From NCBI RefSeq assembly GCF_018812025.1, contig NC_063061.1, positions 4,639,796 to 4,703,795 of the forward strand: a stretch of 64,000 bases of DNA. Direction: 5' to 3'. Of the stretch, positions 1 through 25,059 are shown in pieces. Source of the DNA: Megalobrama amblycephala. Its lineage: Eukaryota > Chordata > Actinopteri > Cypriniformes > Xenocyprididae. The translations under genes were made by a program, and so were the position numbers. Positions within the stretch are counted from its first letter, which is position 1, and the number at the start of each line of letters is the position of its first letter. The notes beneath the pieces were generated by a model. That model had not been told where the DNA came from. It did no database searches and was given only the letters and a program-made list of their open reading frames with translations.

Positions 1-653
1 CGAAGCAGAGTTAAAATTAATGAGATAATGTGGTGTTTGTGGAGTTGTTTAATCAGATCTTGAGAGATTTAATGTCTTTTATCTTCAGTTGATTTAATCT
101 AAGGCTGTGGCTGGAAGTCCTTTGTAGTTATTGTGTTTCTCTTCAGTGATTATGCTTGTTAACAGCAGGTGTTCATCAATAATGCTCAATCATACTTAAG
201 TCAACTTAATCACTTAATTATTTCTTTAATTATTTTTACTTTAATTATCACTTAATTATTACTGTAACACTATATAGAGAGGGACTGTATGTAATCTGAG
301 CAGTGTTGATTTAACTCTGGGGATTTTGCTGTGTACAGAGTAGCAATATGATGTGAATAGTATTTTTTTCCTCAACATTGTTAGTAAAAGTTGGTTTATA
401 TCGCACATTTTACTAGGGATGAGACAAAGTACGAGTACTGATACTGTTTCTTTATATGTTTCTGTAATGTTGCAACCTATAATGACCAGTTGTGGAATGC
501 GTTGTGATTCGTTTTTGTGATATAGCGCTTTATACAATATGGTTTGATCAATAATGATCAGTGATGCAACATTGAATCCATAACAAGAATTGTTTTAAGT
601 TTAACTAAGTTTGATGTCGCGCTCAATGCAAGTTTCCCCATTTGATATCACAG
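1..653 (+). other. aff4 intron (left edge of window)
   Basis: AT-rich non-coding sequence upstream of the first visible aff4 exon, with repeated TTAATTATT-like runs at 200-260. No exon, promoter or complete element is seen. Confidence 0.6.
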
Positions 654-13770
<13,117 letters not shown>

Positions 13771-15218
13771 AGCGGCCCGCTCTTTCTCCGTAGCCCCCCC
13801 CCCCCCCCTATGCCTACGCAAAACACTCACACACTCGATCTGCCTCAGACATCTCTGTGACACTGTGTTCATTTCTACACCAGCTTGCCAAAAAAAAAAA
13901 AAAAAACGAAACACTCAGCGCCCCGCTCCTCCACCACAGACCCTATAAGTGAGGAGGCGGCCGGATCGCACGTCTGTCTGCAGAGCCTTCATACACTGCA
14001 TTGTCCCGCTCATATCATTGGCTCGTTTGGGTAAAAAAAAGCCTCTTTTCTTACTTTGACTGTAATGGGTTTTGTTGTTTTGCTAGCTGTAAGCAAACAT
14101 GAATAATAATTGGATGTTTATAGCTTTTTATTTCAACCAAAGTACCTCCCTTTAACCAAAGGTGCTTTAAAATTGAGGTTTTATCATTTTATTGTGCCTT
14201 GTATTTGATATACAGGAAACTAAGAGACACAATATCTTGAAATACACATCTAGAGAGGTTGAGGTGAGGGTGTGGATTGCCAAAGGCTTGTGAAACGAGA
14301 ATAATGGCATGAGAGCGCATCTCCACTGATCAGATGTGCAGGCTTTCCTTCTTTCGTCTTGTTGCATACCAGACCAAAAGACTGTTCGGCACCATATCAA
14401 GGCATTATTATTATTATTATTAATCTGTTTTGTTTTGTTTGGCCTGGCTCATCCGCAGAAGCCACTTGGTAAGATGCAGTTCTAGCCTGTCAGGTTTGTA
14501 TACGTCACTACTGCAAAAACCCAGGCCGAGATTATTTTTTTTTTATATATACGAAATGTAGCGCTCGCATAGGTGTCACTTTCTCACCGTCGGTTTTCTG
14601 GTATTAAACGCAGGAGTATTTTATTACTGTGGCTGACGCACCTGGCCTAATATAGATTTTATTTAGATAACAACTTGGATTTCACTCTTGGATTTTCGGC
14701 ATGGATACAGGGTTGCAATACGAGATGATAGACGTATTTCTATTGTATATGAAAATATCATATTTAAATATTTAATGTGAGTCTTGAGGTTGCCTTTATA
14801 GTGTCATAGTCACCTGTGTGTTGCAGTTCTTTTTAAAAGAAATCAGTCATGCGAGGATATATTTATGAAGTGTTCTGTTGAGAATAGCGGTTTATATATG
14901 TACATATGACATAGTTACTTCAGTGCAGACCGGCTCCCGCTGTCCATGCGCGTGGAAAATCGGATCAGAGAAGAGGAAGGTGAAAAGTCAATCCACAATA
15001 TATGAAATGCTGGAAACATATCGTCTCTTGCACTAGGATCTTTCCACTGATTGGCTCCCGAACGGTTTCATTTTTATCGCATTTGTTTCCGTCTATGCAG
15101 ATGTCTCTTGATCGTCCTCGTGAGTAGTTCAAATGGAAACTTCTTCTAGAGGTTCAACATTTAATGGCTTGTCATGTTATTGGGCCACATTTTTTCAGAG
15201 ATTTGGTTTGGAGGAGTC

Positions 15219-15224
15219 AATAAA
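15219..15224 (+). terminator. aff4: possible proximal poly(A) signal of aff4
   Basis: An AATAAA hexamer lies in AGTCAATAAATACATTC, just before the satellite. Its use would give a 1.45-kb 3' UTR that excludes the inverted repeats. Confidence 0.35.
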
Positions 15225-15251
15225 TACATTCTCTTATAGGGGTGAAGTTTG

Positions 15252-16640
15252 TTATGGAAGCATGTTTCCGCCATGGAATAAAAAATATAAAAGGTGATTG
15301 TGACTTTTTATCTCACAATTCTGACTTTTTTTTCTTGCAATTGTGAGTTTATATATCAGAATGGAAAAAGTCAGAATTGCGACTTTATATCTCGCATTTC
15401 TGCCTTTATAACTCACAATTCTGAGTAAAAAAAATTCATAAGATGTATTTGTGAGTTTACATCTTGCATTTCTGAGGAAAAAGTCAGAATTGCGTGATAA
15501 ACTCACAATTGCAAGAAAAAAAGTTAGAATTGTGACTATATCCAACATTTCTGACTTTAACTCGCAATTCTGAGGAAAAAAGTCCAAATTATGAGTTATA
15601 GAGTCACAACTATGAGTTCAAGTCAGATTTGCGTGAAACTCGTGATTGCAAGAAAAAGTCAGAATTGCGACTTTATATCTCGCATTTCTGACTTTATAAC
15701 TCACAATTCTGAATAAAAAAAATTCATAAGATGTATTTGTGAGTTTACATCTCGCATTTCTGAGGAAAAAAGTCAGAATTGCGTGATAAACTCTCAATTG
15801 CAAGAAAAAAAGATGGAATTGTGACTATATCCAACATTTCTGACTTTATAACTCGCAATTCTGACTTTATAACTCGCAATTCTGACTTTAACTCGCAATT
15901 CTGAGGAAAAAAAGTCCAAATTATGAGTTATAGAGTCACAATTATGACTGAGTTCAAGTCAGAATTGCGTGAAACTCGTGATTGCAAGAAAAAGTCAGAA
16001 TTGCGACTTTTATATCTCAAAGAATTCTGACTTTATAAGATGCAATTGCAGGTTTTTATCTCACAATTCTGACTTTTTTTCTTGCAATTGTGAGTTTATT
16101 TCTCAGAATTTAAAAAGTCAGAATTGTGAGATAAACTCGCAATTGCAAGGGAAAAAAGTCAGAATTGTGACTTTATCCCACATTCTGACTTTATAACTCA
16201 CAATTCTGACTTTAACTCGCAATTCTGAGGTAAAAAGTCCAAATTATGAGTTCAAGTCAGAATTGCGTGAAACTCGTAATTGCAAGAAAAAGTCAGAATT
16301 GAAGAATTCTGACTATATAAGATGCATTTGCAAGTTTATATCTCACAATTCTGAGAAAAAAGTGAGAATTGCGTGATAAACTCACAATTGCGACTTTATA
16401 TCTCACATTTGACTTTATAACTCACATTTCTGACTTTTTATCACACAATTCTGACTTTATAACTTGCATTTCTGACTTTATAACACAATTCTGACTTTAT
16501 CACACATTTCTGACTTTATAATGCAATTCTGATTTTTATAACGCAGTTCTGACTTTATATGACACAATTGCGAGGGAAAAAAAGTCTGAATTATGAGATA
16601 AAAAGTCGCAATTACCTTTTTTACTTCTTTTTTTTTTTTT
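15252..16640. repeat. inverted-repeat-rich satellite in the aff4 3' UTR
   Basis: It is built from TCACAATTCTGACTTTATAA and its complement-like partner GTCAGAATTGCGACTTTATA with ATCTCGCATTTCTGAC variants. Both orientations are interspersed, so many local hairpins are possible. At least two longer segments (near 15400-15560 and 15680-15910) repeat each other almost exactly, giving a higher-order period of about 300 bp. It ends at a run of 18 T. Confidence 0.85.
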
Positions 16641-17655
16641 TTTTTTTTGTGATGCAAACAAGCTTCCATAGTTTATTAATTGTGCTTTTATGTAAATGAA
16701 CTCATGCACTAATGTGGTTTATGTACCAGATTCATGAACAGAAAGTAACTGCATATGAATATGGTTGGCTAAAATGATATTCCCATGGCCTTTTTGCTTC
16801 TCAAGACATGAAGTTGTTGCTGTGTCTTTTTTTTTTTTTTCCTCCTGTTTTTACTGGTTTTATCTTTTCTACTAGACTTCATGATAGTGCTTTTAGAGGA
16901 TTAGATTGATTTGATTTAAATTCGTCTTTTATTTTCTTGCTGATCATAACTTTACCCAGGGTGAGATACCTTTTTTATTTTATAATTATTATTATTATTA
17001 TTATTATTATTCTTTCATCCGATTGAAAAATAACACTCGCATGTTTCTATTTAAATACTAAGCTGTACAGATGTACATAAAATTCTCTTTTAGGGTAAAT
17101 TTTTACAACGATTTAACATTTGTATTAATTGTACATAGAATGTGAATATATTAAATGCACATTTTTTCGTTTTTCAACAGAACACTGTATGTTGGTAATG
17201 TCAGTACGATTGTTCCAGTTTCCTGTGCTATATGAATACAGCTTTCTGTCATTCAAATGTGATGTTGGTCAGGTTGAAATGGGCTATAGATGCAGTGGAG
17301 GATGAGGAAGATCTGCTGTCGCCCGTCTAAAGTCACCAGATCTCCAGCTGTTCTAGATGTCTGTATGTACTTCATTTGATAGTGATCTCAAAGCATTCAT
17401 TGGCAAACAGTATAAGATCAATTTAGTTTTAAAAGTATTGAGAAGAAAGAGATTGACAAAAAGAAATCTACATATATATATTCGTATATGGATGCAATAT
17501 GATCTATGATTTAAAGGTACTCTTATGAGCCTCGATTATCCAAACTTGTAATAACTTGTAATTTAAACACTTTTTTTTTTTTTTTGGTGAAGTAAGTATT
17601 ACTAATGGATTTTCTGAGTCTGTTGCGAATCATCTTTGTATTTTGCTGTATTGAG

Positions 17656-17661
17656 AATAAA
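17656..17661 (+). terminator. aff4: probable distal poly(A) signal of aff4
   Basis: AATAAA lies in TTGAGAATAAAACATATATG, followed within 20-30 bp by an A-rich cleavage-like site and then a T/G-rich stretch (GACTGTTTTGC). It is the last convincing signal before the first downstream transposon at 17955. Confidence 0.55.
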
Positions 17662-17954
17662 ACATATATGATTAAAAAAAACTGACTGTTTTGCATTACT
17701 TTCAATTTTACTAGCATCAAGATTTTAGTGTTTTATATAACACACTATGAATTTCATGCATAAGTTGGGCCAGATAGTGAAAGAAATGCAGCAACAAGAA
17801 TCTGGCATTCATAGGAACTCCTTCAGTAATTTTTTCATCCTTCTTATTCAACTTTTTACAGCTCACTTGATTCTGCTATCTGATAAATGGATGTTTAAAA
17901 GTAAGAAACCTGGTTGCCTGAAGGTTGCCCAGGCGGTGATGTAAAGTTGATATA

Positions 17955-18309
17955 TGTAAGAAAAAGTATGTGAATCACTTGCAGAATCTGTGAAAATGAA
18001 CAGAGCTCAGTTTAACTGCTCAGGACAAACAAGAGACTCATTAACAACCATCACAAAACACACAAACAGTCGTGGATCATCAGGTGACCACACAGTATTG
18101 AGAATCAATGGTTCATATACTTATGCATGGGGTTATTTTAATAAATTCAGCTATTTTGCTTTCTGGATTATATGTAAACATCTTTTATGTAAAATATCTT
18201 ACTCAGGACTGTACTAAATAAAAAATAACATGCATTTTATATTATCTCTTTTATTTTGTTATGCTTATTTTTGTTGATTCTGCAAGTGGTTCACATACTT
18301 TTTCTTGCA
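17955..18309. mobile_element. TA-flanked Tc1/mariner-type MITE
   Basis: The termini TGTAAGAAAAAGTATGTGAA and TTCACATACTTTTTCTTGCA are inverted copies flanked by TA. The inverted homology continues with CACTTGCAGAATC/GATTCTGCAAGTG. It is 355 bp and non-coding, about 270 bp past the presumed aff4 poly(A) site. Confidence 0.8.
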
Positions 18310-18479
18310 TATATATATGGGTTGTTGCAACATGCTATGTTCTGTAGAAATAATTTACGGTTATTTTTTCACAATATAATTGAGTAAAATATTACTATAA
18401 TATTTTTTTAATAAATTAATTGTCATACTAAGTACACACAAACATTAATTTGAAATATGTAATTGGTAACTATATTAGA

Positions 18480-19119
18480 AGCAAAAAAAACATATAAGCT
18501 AAGCTAGCAGGCTAATCGGGTAGATATGCTATGCTAGTACTAAAAATACTACCTAAAATAAGCTAACTAAAAACAGCAAGAACAAGAAATGCTTTACCTT
18601 GGCCTTCACGTCACGTCAGTACAAATTCAAAAGATTGGTGAGTTGTTTTTCCCGCCTCTTCCCCTCAGACTCGACGCCGGTTGCCAGATTGAAGACACGA
18701 AACAGGAAACAGGACGAGTCTTAAGTTGATTAGTTTATTTATCCGCGTTTTATATATGAATAGGAATATGCCTCTAATAGAGATTTTTAGATGGATTCTG
18801 AGGCATTTTAGGTCTTGTAGAATCTGTGATCTCTGACTCAGTTCTTCCGCTGGTTTCCATGGCTGCAATACGCGGTGTTTTCCGTCAACTGGCAACCCGG
18901 GATGCTGAAATACTATTGGGTATATTGTCAGTGGGCGGGATCACACAGACCAAAACAAAAACAGACATTCTGACACGGAACGCACATTTCAAAGGAGAAT
19001 ATCTGGCTGTAGCATAGTTTTTCAGAGAAACAAATACGTGAACTTAGCATGTTTCCAAATATCTGCAAACATGGTATTTTTATGCTTTAGTACAGTCAAA
19101 AAAATTACATACAGCACCT
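18480..19119. mobile_element. TTAA-type element, right end clear
   Basis: It ends TACATACAGCACCT followed by TTAA. The interior includes a CGACGCCGGTTGCCAG segment and its approximate inverse CTGGCAACCCGG (18893-18904), indicating a palindromic MITE. The left end is not clearly delimited. Confidence 0.5.
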
Positions 19120-19490
19120 TTAAAGTAGGCTAAATGTAAGTACTGGAACCAATTGCAAATTCAACCTTATATCTAGGCTAATGAAAGCATGAGAAGTACT
19201 GTGAAAATATCACAAATAAATGTACAAAGTTCTGGACTTCTGGTAAAGTGAGAACCTGAGCTCTAATAGTTTAATTATGATCACAATCCCATTGGCATTT
19301 AGATCTCGCATAGCTGGGTCATGCATAGCATTACTGAAAGCACTTAAATCAGATTGGGGAAAAAATACAATAAGTTTCAGTTCACATTGTGCCCATTGAA
19401 CTAATAACACTTTTCATCTTATAAGCAAGGCTTAGATTACTTTCCATTTGTAGTGTTTGAACAAAATGCATTAAACTTTGCAATAATTAA

Positions 19491-20966
19491 AGTCCCCCTT
19501 TGGTGAAAATCAAGTTTTTAATGTTGTTTATGTCTGTGATGTTTTTAATATGCTTTAAGACAAACCATGTGCAAATTCATATAAGTCAACAACTGATCTC
19601 ACATTTGCTGAACAAAACAGATCTCACCCCCATTTCCCAGGTTATCCATTTTTCTGTTGATATGAAATCGTGTAGATTTAGCAATATGACTCTTAGCGAA
19701 TGGGAACATGGTTTAGCAACACATTATTAACTGTTTGATAACATAGTCAAGCAAAAGGCTAATCATATTAATTACCGTAATGTGTCCGATCGATGTTGTA
19801 TAGAGTGAAACAATTGTGCATAGTTCACCTCAGTAAGTTTACCGAGTGGAGGCGGAGCTAATTTGCATATTCATAGATCCGTGTATAATAAATGAGGCAA
19901 GGGTGTAGCCTTAAATTCAAGCTATTTTAAAGGTGCCCTAGATTCAAAAAATGAATTTACCTCAGCATAGTCAAATAACAAGAGTTCAATACATGGAAAT
20001 GACATACACTCTCAAACTCCATTGTTTCCTCCTCCTTATATAAATCTCATTTGTTTAAAAGACCTCCGAAGAACAGGCGAATCTCAACATAACACCTGAC
20101 TGTTACGTAACAGTCGGGCTCATTAATATGTACGCCCCCAATATTTGCATATGCCAGCCCATGTTCCCAACATTATGAAAGGCATTAGACAAGGGCAGGA
20201 TGGATCTGTCCAGAGCTGAATCAACAGACTACGTAAGCAAGCAAGGACAATAGCAAAAAATGGCAGATGGAGCAATAATAACTGACATTCATGATAACAT
20301 GATATTTTTAGTGATATTTGTAAATTGTCTTACTAAATGTTTCGTTAGCATGTTGCTAATGTACTGTTAAATGTGGTTAAAGTTACCATCGTTTCTTACT
20401 GTATTCACGGAGACAAGAGAGCCGTCGCTATTTTCATTTTTAAACACTTGCAGTCTGTATAATGCATAAACACAACTTCATTCTTTATAAATCTCTCCAA
20501 CAGCGTAGCATTAGCCGTTAGCCACAGAGCATAGCCTCAAACTCATTCAGAATCAATGTAAACATAAAAATAAACACTGTACTTACGCGATTAGACATGC
20601 TAACACTTTGTAAAGATCCATTTTGAGGGTTATATTAGCTGTGTGAACTTTTTTTTATGTTGTTTAAGGCAAGCGCGAGCTCTTGGGGCGTGGAGCACCA
20701 GATTTAAAGGGCCACACACCCTGAATCGGCTCTAATTCTAATTATGCCCCAAAATAGGCAGTTAAAAAAATGAATAAAAAAAAAAATCTATGGGGTATTT
20801 TGAGCTGAAACTTCACAGACACATTCAGGGGACACCTTAGACTTATATTACATCTTTTAAAAAAAAGTTCTAGGGCACCTTTAAGGCGTGATTAAATTTT
20901 TTTTCACAGGAAAAAACATTTCATTTTGGTGATCAAAGATGAGTTTTAAGGGATAATATAATCACT
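19491..20966. mobile_element. TTAA-flanked element (outer), interrupted
   Basis: The left end is TTAA+AGTCCCCCTTTGGTGAAAAT and the right end is GGGATAATATAATCACT+TTAA. It is split by the element at 19931-20880. Across that insertion the sequences AAGCTATTTTAA and TTAAGGCGTGATTAAA join naturally. Confidence 0.7.
19931..20880. mobile_element. TTAA MITE, AGGTGCCCTAG family, copy 1
   Basis: The termini are AGGTGCCCTAGATTC and GTTCTAGGGCACCT with TTAA on both sides (19927-19930, 20881-20884). It is 950 bp. Two further copies are in the window, at 57824-58789 and (reversed, partial) 63693-64000. No transposase is encoded. Confidence 0.88.
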
Positions 20967-20970
20967 TTAA

Positions 20971-21185
20971 GATTGTTTTCATGTTTGAAATGATTGAGAA
21001 GGATCATGTGACACTGAAGACTGGAATAATGATGCTGAAAATTCAGCTTTGATCACAGGAATTAATTACATTTTACTATATTTCAAGTAAAAAACAGTTC
21101 TTTTAAATCGTAATGATGTTTCAAATAAATGCAACCTGGTGTGCATAAGAGACTTCTTTCAAAAACATTTAACTCTAGACTTCCT
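20971..21185. mobile_element. fragment of the CACTAC mariner-like family
   Basis: GGATCATGTGACACTGAAGA, then ATGCTGAAAATTCAGCTTTG and CAAATAAATGCAACCTGGTG, match the right half of the 31209-32146 element. The terminal repeat is missing. Confidence 0.65.
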
Positions 21186-21254
21186 ATTCATATTACATGT
21201 TTATAGTTAATGCAGCGTTAGCTTTTACATAAACAAATCTTCATTGTTGACTGA

Positions 21255-21310
21255 CAGTTCAGTTCGCCCCGCCCCTTTCTGGCCCCGCCCTCTGCTCGCT
21301 GATTAGCTCT
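21255..21310 (+). promoter_or_regulatory. candidate GC-box promoter, possibly of shroom1
   Basis: Two GC boxes (CGCCCCGCCCC near 21265-21275 and GGCCCCGCCC at 21281-21290) sit in an otherwise AT-rich, transposon-filled interval. A unique-looking leader and a strong donor follow. No TATA box is seen. Because GC-rich stretches also occur inside some transposons here, the promoter call rests on the adjacent exon-like segment. Confidence 0.45.
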
Positions 21311-21319
21311 CGAGACAGA

Positions 21320-21456
21320 GGTGGCAGCAGCCAGCCTCACTTTCCCTGAAGACACTCGGAAATATGTTTATAACTCTCAGTTTAGGACATTAACCCGACA
21401 GCTGGTGTGATGAAACACAGTGGAGTCGAGCAGTGAACGCATCCTGACAGAAGCAG
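21320..21456 (+). other. shroom1: candidate non-coding first exon of shroom1
   Basis: A leader of roughly 100-150 bp ends CCTGACAGAAGCAG|gtgagc, a strong donor. It holds two short upstream frames: ATG at 21364 stops after nine codons, and ATG at 21410 stops after eight. The sequence does not match other repeats in the window. The gene assignment is inference from strand and from the absence of another gene before 50.5 kb; the start is approximate. Confidence 0.4.
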
Positions 21457-21639
21457 GTGAGCAGCTCCAGGCGGAGTTTCCGAAAAGTGCTGGTATCGTT
21501 TTGTAAATGTGATAGTTTCGGTCAACAGGTGGATAAAATCACGTCTCTGGATAGACGGTAAATATTTGGACTGGTTTTACTTGAGAAGTAACCTGATGTT
21601 CATTTAAAAGTGTGTAGGCTACTTTAAATAGGAGGTAAG

Positions 21640-22147
21640 TGTAACGCTATTACACAAGAGGTGTTTTGTGTTGAAGTGCATTATGTTCGGGGACTTTGTC
21701 CCACCAGGGAAAGAGGTAATCACGCAAAACAGACTCCCCTCACTATGCTGAGAAAATAAAACATATTAAAACAGCCTTAGAAAGCTTGACCAGACTGGAA
21801 GACCATGTTGAAAACAGCAGGCATTTGTTCATAACAGGTCATAAAATTGGTCACAGTCCAGTTTAGATGAATTATTCAGTGTCCCTTTGACCTAGTAATA
21901 TGTGCAAGATGAATTAAGAGTGGTGAAAATGTGACATTGTTCTTAGGAAACCAGACACTGGCGTTTTATCCAGTTGCTGAAACTCTATATCAGTCTTGAG
22001 TTGCAAACTGCCTCCCCATGTTCTCTGGATCTAGGAATAACACATAAAAACACAAACACACCTGCAACACACAATGCTCTTGTCAATAAGACACACCTTC
22101 AGAGAATGCATTTTTAAGCAAGTTTGCTGTTCTTTAACAAAAACAAA
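21640..22147 (+). other. intergenic or intron sequence without recognised features
   Basis: Unique-looking AT-rich DNA between the candidate first exon and the hAT element. A further GAG|gtaagt donor-like site lies near 21634. Confidence 0.4.
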
Positions 22148-22155
22148 GAAGCTTT

Positions 22156-23017
22156 CAGAGTACCTGAAAACCATACTTGAGTAAAAGTACAGATACCTTA
22201 CAGTGAAAATGACTCGACAAAAGTTACAAGTCACCAATTCCAATAGGACTTGAGTAAAAGTCTTAAAGTATCTGATTTTAACAGTACTTTTACTCGTGCT
22301 GAATGTAGGCTCAGAGATGCACTAGTCCTGAGAGACATGCCAGTGAAAATAAGAAACAATTGATTTGTAAGATGAGAAATCAAGTTTATTTTCTAAAATC
22401 AAAATAAAACTCAAAATTGCAATAAATCAACACAACAACCTTTTAAACGTCCACAAACTCTCAAGTCTCATCTGAGCTCAAGTGCACAGAAAAACCATAA
22501 GTAAACCGATATCTTTCAAAAAGGTCTTGTCTATATAGCGGATAAATAAAACAATGTTAAGTAAAATTAAATAGTCAAAGTCTACTGTATGTGCTGGTTT
22601 GAGCCTCATCACCAGCTGCAGTCATTTCCTCATCTAATAAATCAAACACATGCGATCAGAAACTACCTGCTAATGCGCTCACATTCACGTAAAGTTTCCT
22701 TGTTGACAAGTTTGGGCGAGTAAAGGCAAAACGCACAAGATATAGTACCTTCAATGACCTTAGATGGCGATATCGCTTCTTTATATCAGAAACAAACTGC
22801 TGCAGAAAAAGTTAGGTGTCATGCAAAATGTAATCTGTAATTGCATTATTCATCACAAATGTAGTGGAGGAAAAAGTACATTTACTTGTTCAAAAATGTA
22901 GTCAAGTAGAGAGTAAAAGTTGCCAATATCTTTGATACTCTGTACAACTACAAAGTAGCCAAAAAGATACTCAAGTACAGTAACTAATTGCATTTACTCA
23001 AGTACTTTACACCTCTG
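22156..23017. mobile_element. hAT element with perfect 8-bp target duplication
   Basis: The right end is ACTCAAGTACTTTACACCTCTG and the left end is CAGAGTACCTGAAAACCATA, which has lost about 8 bp after CAGAG compared with the right end. The flanks are GAAGCTTT at 22148-22155 and GAAGCTTT at 23018-23025, identical. It is 862 bp and non-autonomous. Confidence 0.92.
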
Positions 23018-23025
23018 GAAGCTTT

Positions 23026-24110
23026 GCATGCTTGCATTGTCGTTAAAAAACACCTGTGTCTGTGACGGGGTCAATTATGCGTGCATGCTGTAAAACATCA
23101 CTTATATAACTCGAGGAATTTTTCAGTAGCAATGTTGTTTTGCATAAAGACAATCCATTTATTGTTTGGATGTTACTTTAATGTGCAGTACATCCTCACT
23201 ATAAACTGGTTTATCCAGACAACAAACTTGTTTATCTGTTAAATGCATCTGGAACTGTTGTTTTTGACATTGATGTTCTGGGGTTTAAAAAAGCCTAACT
23301 TATTGTTTGAAATCAGGTGTCGTTTCAAACGCTTTAAATGCTGTCACTCTCATTTGGAAACTGCCATATGGCTCTGTTACACGCATTAAAAATGCCATTA
23401 TCGGAGGGGCAGGTGTAAGCCAGGCGTGATGAAGGTAAACCGATCTGGTGCACGGTCATCTGAGCTCTTGCTGTAATAAATATTGTCAAACAGTTCTTAG
23501 TGTGGTAAGATGTACTTGTTTCAGCTGCTGCTCACCTGTTGAGTTAATAGTTCATTTTAAAAGTGAAAATTCATTCATCATTTAGATTTTTATGAGAAAG
23601 AGAAGTGGTAAAGAATGTATCTGCCTTTTTTTGTTTAATGAAAGTGAATGAGGACTATGATCAAATAACAACGACGACAAAAAAGCTTTATAAAATATAA
23701 AAAAAATACATTTTTTTTTTAATGTGAGATCTACATTGAAGGGGAAAATGATCACTTTCCAAAACAACAACAACACTTGCCCATGCAAAATGATATGGCT
23801 TTACTTGCAACAAGTCTATGGATATTTGTAATTATTTTTTTTTTGCTTGCTTATTTTTATTGCAATAATAGCCATGATATATCATTTTAGCATCAATATC
23901 GCGATGTGCGCATCCACAATAGTCACATTACAGGATGTGTGATGTCAAGTATAGGGATCATAGTTGATCCATGATCCACAGACGAGACCAAGAAGATGCA
24001 AAAGAGAACTCAATTCGGTACTCGTGCGTAACAAAGTTTATATTTAATTTATACAGTGAAGACTTTACAGTGTTATTTTACATTTGAGTATTCGATTTCT
24101 ATACCTCAAT
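23026..24110 (+). other. AT-rich sequence without recognised genes
   Basis: No exon-like segment is seen. Part of it (near 24000) contains AAAGAGAACTCAATTCGGTA, a module shared with several hAT-like copies in the window. Confidence 0.4.
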
Positions 24111-24124
24111 ACTGTTACTTACCT

Positions 24125-25050
24125 GAAGAAGAAGAAGAAAAAAATCTTTAAATTTTGAGAAAAAAGTCGAGATAAAATGTTGAGAATAAAGTCATTAAAT
24201 TACGAGAACAAATTCGTTAAATTATGAGAAAAATGTCATTAAATTTCGAGAAAAAAGTCGAGATAAAATGCTGAGAATAAAGTCATTAAATTACGAGAAC
24301 AAATTCGTTAAATTATGAGAAAAATGTTGTTACATTTCGAGAAAAAAGTTGAGATAAAATGCTGAGAATAAAGTCATTAAATTACGAGAAAAAAGTCATT
24401 AAATTACGAGAACAAATTCGTTAAATTTTGAGAAAAATGTTGTTACATTTCGAGAAAAAAGTCGAGATAAAATGCTGAGAATAAAGTCATTAAATTACGA
24501 GAAAAGTCATTAAATTACGAGAACAAATTCGTTAAATTATGAGAAAAATGTAGTTAAATTTCGAGGAAAAAAGTCGAGATAAAATGCTGAGAAAAAAAAT
24601 CATTAAATTACGAGAAAAAAGTCATTAAATTACGAGAACAATTTCGTTAAATTATGAGAAAAATGTTGTTACATTTCGAGAAAAAAGTCGAGATAAAATG
24701 CTGAGAATAAACTCATTAAATTACGAGAACAAATTCGTTAAATTATGAGAAAAATGTCGTTCAATTTCGAGAAAAAAGTCGAGATAAAATGTTGAGAATA
24801 AATGCATTAAATTATGAGAATAAAGTCATTAAATTATGAGAAAAATGTCGTTAAATTTCGAGGAAAAAAGTCGAGATAAAATGTCGTAATTTAACGAGTT
24901 TATTCTCAACATTTTATCTCGACTTTTTTCTCAATTTAACAAGTTTTTTTCTCGTAATTTAACAAGTTTATTCTCAACATTTTATCTTGACTTTTTTTCT
25001 TGAAATTTAACACGTTTTTTCTTGAAATTTAACAACTTTAATCTCGAGAT
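24125..25050. repeat. AT-rich satellite with a terminal inverted arm
   Basis: Modules GTCGAGATAAAATGCTGAGA, ATAAAGTCATTAAATTACGA and GAACAAATTCGTTAAATTAT repeat about nine times. From about 24885 the orientation flips (CGAGTTTATTCTCAACATTT, TATCTCGACTTTTTTCTC), so the last 160 bp can pair with the preceding array as a long hairpin. It ends near 25050 at a T-rich stretch. Confidence 0.85.
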
Positions 25051-25059
25051 GGTTTTATT

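Larger units (their letters stand above)
13771..17680 (+). other. aff4: aff4 3' untranslated region (probable extent)
   Basis: No open frame with coding character follows the aff4 stop. The region is AT-rich with long T runs and several AATAAA hexamers (15219, 17656). Most of it is not recognisably transposon-derived, apart from the satellite at 15252-16640. Long 3' UTRs of several kilobases are usual for AFF4. The extent is inferred from the strongest distal poly(A) signal, and a shorter form ending near 15245 is also possible. Confidence 0.6.

Noticed and set aside
15969..16196. Open frames inside the 3' UTR satellite
   Set aside because: They follow the satellite period, are rich in repeated NSDF/NCDF-type words and lie after the aff4 stop.
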